The translations under genes and the position numbers were made by a program. 64,000 bases of DNA from Ruegeria atlantica (lineage in GTDB: Bacteria; Pseudomonadota; Alphaproteobacteria; Rhodobacterales; Rhodobacteraceae): NCBI RefSeq assembly GCF_013032505.1, contig NZ_WQCG01000011.1, forward strand, positions 1 to 64,000, in the 5' to 3' direction. Shown here piece by piece: positions 61,601 to 64,000 of the stretch; the first letter of the stretch is position 1; every line of letters begins with the position of its first letter. The notes below the pieces were generated by a model that had not been told where the DNA came from, made no database searches, and was given only the letters and a program-made list of their open reading frames with translations.

Positions 61601-64000
61601 TCATCCAGCCTGTTTTCTTCTACGGGCATGACCACGTCGAGCGTGCGCCGCGCGGTTAGCGCGCCGGCGGTCAACACCTCCCGGTCCATGCCGCCGCTGC
61701 CCAACAGGTGGATGCTCTCATGCCGCCGTCCCGCCGCCGCCATGATTGTCGAGGCGAAGGCGAACTGCCACCGTGGTAACGGACCTGCGGCGGCAACCGT
61801 GATTTCCCGCACATTGAAGCTGACATCCGGTTTGAGGGCACCTGTGACCCGCAACCGGAGCGATCCATGCTTGCCTGGACCAAGCACCTCGGCTGTATCG
61901 CCGCGCTGGATACGATCGGTCTGTGGACCCGGACTGTCTGCCGACAGCGGTCCGGCCCCCAGCGCCGGACCTCCAAACACCCCGCTGGACGTGAACCGAA
62001 TGCGATCCCCCGGTTTGAGATCTGTCAACGGCCCGTGTTCGGCGGCCCGGAAAGCACGGCGTTCGAGATCGACCTTGTCCAGCCGGGCCCGGATGGCGTC
62101 CGTCAGGGCTTGCGTCTCCGCACGGCCCCATGCAAGCGCCAGCTTGTCCGGGCTGCGATCCGCCACGTAAGCCCGCGCGATCCTGGCAAGCGCTCCCTCC
62201 CTGTCACCAGCGGCCTGGATCACGCCCGCCTCACCTGCCTGCCGCAAAACCAACCGGCACATCGTCCGGTCGCTGGACCGCAGCCCCTGCGCCAGCGTCA
62301 ACAGCGCTTCACTTTCCACCCCATGCAGACCGGTCAGCTCCGCTGTGTCCATATGGTTTGTGGCAAATTTTCGGTTTGAAGCCGACAGTCGATTTGCCAG
62401 TACGTTGAACACCGGCCCGGCCTCCGAGGGACGCCGATCGGGATTGACCAGCGCCACCAGCTTTGCCCCCGTCACTGCGACCCGCGCCAGCAGCACATCC
62501 GCCCGCCCGATGCCCAACCCATGCGCATCATCGAGAATGACAACGCGCTCTGGCTCGCCCTGCCTTGATCCAAATACGGGCTCTGCGAAGAAGTCGCCCA
62601 GCGTGAGGGCCTCGACGCCTTCTTCAAGCAAGGCCTTGCACCCCGCTTGCGTGGGGCTGACCACCGTGACAACACGTCCCCTGTCCTCGTGCGCCCGCGC
62701 CACCGCAGCTGCCACACGGGTCTTGCCGGAACCCGTTCCTCCGCGCACGATCTTCAACCCACCCGGCGAAAGCGTGGAAATGACCGCCCCCCGCTGCTCC
62801 GGCGTCAGGTCTGGCAGATCGGTCGGCAAGCTTACCGGCAGGTTGCCACTGTCCTTCTCATGGGAGGGGCTTTCGGCTGTCCCGCGAACAGCCAGCCGCA
62901 TCCCCTGGTCCGCGGCGGCCAGTTCCGCCTTAAGAAGACGCTCCGTCGTGTAGACCCACGGATCCGCTTTTTCCCCGACCCGGCCACCCGCAGGCAGCGC
63001 CACCAGTTCGGGATGACTCATCGCCTCGCGGAGCAACCGCTGGAAGGTTTCGGGATCGGAGACCAGCCGCGACAGGACAGACGCCACTTCATCCGCCCGC
63101 ACCACACCCTGCCGCGTGACAAGATCGTTGATCACACGTTGCGGGTCATCAGCGTAGCCATTGGGATCTTCCACCTCCACAGAGAGCAGCGGATCGTTAT
63201 CGGCATGATCCGCCGACAACAGCCCTGCCACCCGGGTCGCCACCGCCACGAGATGCCGGTCGCTCAGGAACGAGTGATGCCGGGAAACCTCGTCAGCCCC
63301 CTGAATTGCCCAGTCCGCCCGGGCCCGAATGTCTTTATCCGATGGCAGCGGCACCATGGAGCCGAGTTTCCGCCCCGTCTCCGATGCCTCGTAATCCCGA
63401 CCGCGCCGAAGCCCGAGCCTGTAAAAGTCCTTCACTTTTTCGCAATGGTTCTCGCGCCCGTACACTGTCACCTTGTCCTTGTGCCGCGTCAGCGCCACGT
63501 TCGTCGCATAGCGGTCCATGAACCTGTGCAACAGTAGCAGCACCTCCGCTTCCGTCATGCCCTGGCTTTTGTGGATTGTCGCCGCATATCCGTAATCGAA
63601 ATACCGAAAGTCGCGCGCATCGATCTTCACCGCCTCTTCCCGGCCATCCATGAGCACGTCGAACCCGGCCTCTGATACCGACACCACCGTGCCGAATCCC
63701 GAGCGGGGTAAATTCAACTCCCGGTGCGGTCGCGTCAGCATGATCCGATCCCCGGCCCCGATGTCGATCTCCACCCGCTTTCGCATGGCAACCGGCTCAT
63801 CATCTTCAACGCTGCGCTCGACCCGCTCGATCACAAACGCCCGTGAACCCGTACTGTCCAGCAACCCGCGCTTTACCGCCTCCTCCCGAATTGCCGCGTT
63901 CAGCTCCTCCACATCGCTGTTGGTATAGGCCAGCGCGATCCGCCCCGGCGCGGAGACGTAATGCGCCAGCGCCCGGCCCGGCACAGGGCCAAACCGGTCC
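55633..64000 (-). CDS. traA: TraA-like relaxase/helicase, giant, N-terminus outside the window
   Basis: The frame is open to the right edge (DRFGPVPGRALAHYV at the border), giving 2,789 visible codons; the relaxase domain would lie beyond. Modules in order: the end of a TraA/RecD-type helicase (FDYGYAATIHKSQGM, about 63570); a degenerate helicase with Walker A VRGGTGSGKTRVA (about 62730); a full helicase with VQGHAGVGKTYTLG (about 60940), FIMDEAGMVG and YGYAATVHKAQG; and another degenerate helicase with IRGEAGSGKTEVA (about 59130). The C-terminal 900 residues are charged and helical. The helicase pair is thus duplicated, with a period near 3.6 kb. It would nick oriT and unwind the transferred strand. 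Confidence 0.88.
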   Translation of the reverse strand, partial: DRFGPVPGRALAHYVSAPGRIALAYTNSDVEELNAAIREEAVKRGLLDSTGSRAFVIERVERSVEDDEPVAMRKRVEIDIGAGDRIMLTRPHRELNLPRSGFGTVVSVSEAGFDVLMDGREEAVKIDARDFRYFDYGYAATIHKSQGMTEAEVLLLLHRFMDRYATNVALTRHKDKVTVYGRENHCEKVKDFYRLGLRRGRDYEASETGRKLGSMVPLPSDKDIRARADWAIQGADEVSRHHSFLSDRHLVAVATRVAGLLSADHADNDPLLSVEVEDPNGYADDPQRVINDLVTRQGVVRADEVASVLSRLVSDPETFQRLLREAMSHPELVALPAGGRVGEKADPWVYTTERLLKAELAAADQGMRLAVRGTAESPSHEKDSGNLPVSLPTDLPDLTPEQRGAVISTLSPGGLKIVRGGTGSGKTRVAAAVARAHEDRGRVVTVVSPTQAGCKALLEEGVEALTLGDFFAEPVFGSRQGEPERVVILDDAHGLGIGRADVLLARVAVTGAKLVALVNPDRRPSEAGPVFNVLANRLSASNRKFATNHMDTAELTGLHGVESEALLTLAQGLRSSDRTMCRLVLRQAGEAGVIQAAGDREGALARIARAYVADRSPDKLALAWGRAETQALTDAIRARLDKVDLERRAFRAAEHGPLTDLKPGDRIRFTSSGVFGGPALGAGPLSADSPGPQTDRIQRGDTAEVLGPGKHGSLRLRVTGALKPDVSFNVREITVAAAGPLPRWQFAFASTIMAAAGRRHESIHLLGSGGMDREVLTAGALTARRTLDVVMPVEENRLDDVLGKIAGRERPPRSGLDHGFASEKSIRMALDAMPSASDNRVAAQALAPAPGPDEPDMDHAKLARLTQVPKVSLSAAQLRAANADFLRNTPDQILAIIQTDKPVFTEGDVQRGLRERLGHVVGEADIRSLAAQVMRSDDLIALKTRAPDGARQYVTVARAAVMRQCEEDASRLATGVFKPGQSQVVRPDVLASLNPVQRAAAEAMLGPERLVLVQGHAGVGKTYTLGKVARGWQERGVTVLAGAPSGKARDELAASLKGVGTRTLAAWEAAWARGEVPPQGKFVFIMDEAGMVGVGQWSRIQRQVAAMGGKLIAMGDPDQFQPVSDLPGWAVAEQAVGQSVVMDTVVRQKVRMDREATEALARGGEGVGAALRYYAKRGAIKLDPEVRADPIGAIARDYWDGNGSRIAVAATNRDVAHLNDAIRLNGLEQGAVLASTVRRYGTITRVFTGVEGGREQATIPLDLGVGERIILTKAHFDLGLSRSSFGTVVATREREIDVVFDGDLSNPVTLDLEEFRDLDYGYAATVHKAQGLSVDQVRVLPHRCMHRHALYVALSRHEDKVTVYGRAGHAESLTDLIRMGQAAGYLDLDPDDVWSFGNAPSAGMVPGADIVGLGARADWQAQGADLTRADGLAGFAGDAELMAVAERHVGLLAADYRKGDPVLNPDLEDRRGYARFPRRVVDDVVARNSVLRAEDVATRLARVVREPETFLRLYRAALTHPDLVMLSEGGSTAGSAAKPGREDRGRVYTTRDQLRLELDAVDLGARLALAPVPERAPKPTLAELAKRDRDLRARLEQEMPVEHRAALEHAMAPGRLRLIRGEAGSGKTEVAAETAALHEQAGWQVLTVTPTGVGLEALEQAGVEKSRTLHRFMAETAVKNSVPGEGEKPRVQLDPTTVVVLNEAGRLGGREMAELLKRVESSGAKLVAFLGGEEQAPVAAGAVTRALEVRVGSAWLGCDRLRDAGSAMVLSGLVAGGAVAQESLDVLSDTGSVVAGGDARRVIDVLADSYVADANPDKIALSWGRADANAVTAAIRAKLDLVDPARAEFEADAELKPGDRIRFLISSPWVPPAERDKGWEARQVRAGERAEVVDGDEKSGGLVLRIAARGGSETRDVVFPPETDLPKWEFAFAGTIHGEGALVRDNVHLLVSPGMSRQVLAAGVAAHGRDIKLVVPSSQVRTGEMLSRIVRREGRAESVLDYGFDPSFSAREAMRGRSVEIGSGEQDAAGKTTPNAAIERAIDRLSSLAGIKRAGNTPALGQGLEGEVLAEVIGAAILRDGQAPEGDDRLAMERYVRSLSDGRHWRRLLRQVPADLPRQADDLARREAGVDGASRLLAPARVLARGALTARALGEERIAVMFEAGLALYGQRAEMARVHARVEELVPERVDAVPAQELPDPKDRPETPEQKRQRRHREWARTRRRARGRRRGLLSEILAGVHASDEQVARMALEVWGISDRPRRRARTMAYAWEVEALRKQQSAAARQDQEEAIQTDDPQRAPSEMRHEEQHADPPKPADYRRLAIELSDRLRAESDRSNMPVPVNMEDRLGHLLERADTLGGPWRKPGARSLDDLAGRIASLSGLAGQDKALAEAVGRVFGARPGTGEREQPLADGSDAARVASDPDRDVEYPPVDWDAIMAKGEADLAEAQLQMEKASRLEDMEDNVEEAVVGDPQGKPMNAPQIEMDLPEPASKHAAASAPDSRYDGRALQLACAITERVDARDPVHRRELVTDIRVLLKAADAAAPTLSADKVAETTQDLTAARVALDAKLALAAGLDGEKFNKPLFLRNVGQRNPDPRRMHPLGYANREAKEAYDRDVEGRVQRALSAAPEPTHAELSVARIGLLPDLPDQSADLVAAMKYVFLEGSLRAVDDLMREREALLTEIADMTESPKKSEGILERVFRTFTHKEVFALTRTDKSLPGTVPALDDNRRIAVAQGLATITETGGRTFGLYAWGYAAQSLEDGLHPERARSRSRGLGMSM

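Noticed and set aside
55633..63984. Many 200-600 codon plus-strand frames opposite traA
   Set aside because: All mirror the GC-rich traA codons and are rich in Arg, Pro and His; none has a domain or ribosome site.
1..64000. Search for CRISPR arrays, tRNA or rRNA genes, shufflon repeats and an origin of replication
   Set aside because: No regularly spaced repeats, no RNA gene signatures, no rep/par genes and no iterons were seen; the oriT probably lies near the 5' end of traA, outside the window.

Overview
The window looks like part of a large conjugative plasmid, or an integrated conjugative element, of an alphaproteobacterium (a Rhodobacterales- or Rhizobiales-like host is my inference). 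The reasons are the GC-rich backbone, the Trb-type mating genes with TraB, TraF, TraG and TraA relatives of the Agrobacterium type, and the tight ATGA or TGATG start-stop overlaps that make long operons. No rRNA, tRNA or CRISPR array was seen.

Layout. (1) 1-8.6 kb: an R64-like type IVb pilus operon (PilP-like, PilQ ATPase, PilR, PilS pilin, two PilV-like minor pilins, a small periplasmic protein and a PilU prepilin peptidase), preceded by a tandemly duplicated gene for a secreted protein of unknown function. (2) 8.6-10.6 kb: cargo, with a staphylococcal-nuclease-like protein, a scar of a DUF5131 gene, a DUF4326 gene and a hypothetical gene. (3) 10.7-31.4 kb: the mating apparatus. trbD/virB3 lies alone on the minus strand; then on the plus strand come trbB, trbC, a Cys-rich protein, trbG, H, E, J, L, F, I, a lambda-endolysin-like domain fused to a second TrbL-like protein, a second endolysin-like protein, traB, a TraG/VirD4 coupling protein fused to a Toprim/primase-like region, two unknown genes, traF, a GIY-YIG-like gene and a mobC/traC-like gene. 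(4) 31.4-55.6 kb: an accessory island of clearly lower GC. It holds gene scars, an IS6-family element and a remnant of another, three secreted proteins with Sec signals (a transglutaminase-like protein, an orphan Rhs C-terminal toxin and a 2035-residue SpvB/Rhs protein), their putative immunity proteins, a complete but scrambled type II secretion (T2SS) gene set, an orphan Imm11-like pseudogene and a hipBA toxin-antitoxin pair. (5) 55.6 kb to the right edge: the C-terminal 2,789 codons of a giant TraA-like relaxase/helicase on the minus strand.

How the parts fit. The backbone genes give a conjugation system with its own recipient-contact pilus, Trb mating channel, peptidoglycan hydrolases, coupling protein and relaxase. 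The island sits exactly between the convergent 3' ends of mobC and traA, a natural cargo site. Within it, the Rhs polymorphic toxins carry ordinary signal peptides and share the island with a dedicated T2SS. The most interesting hypothesis here is therefore a mobile T2SS-Rhs competition module, in which toxins reach the periplasm by Sec and leave by the T2SS, with exchangeable C-terminal toxin/immunity cassettes kept as a small archive. A shared TTGAGTAAAA element upstream of both the Rhs gene and the gsp operon hints at co-regulation. This secretion link is inference and has not been shown.
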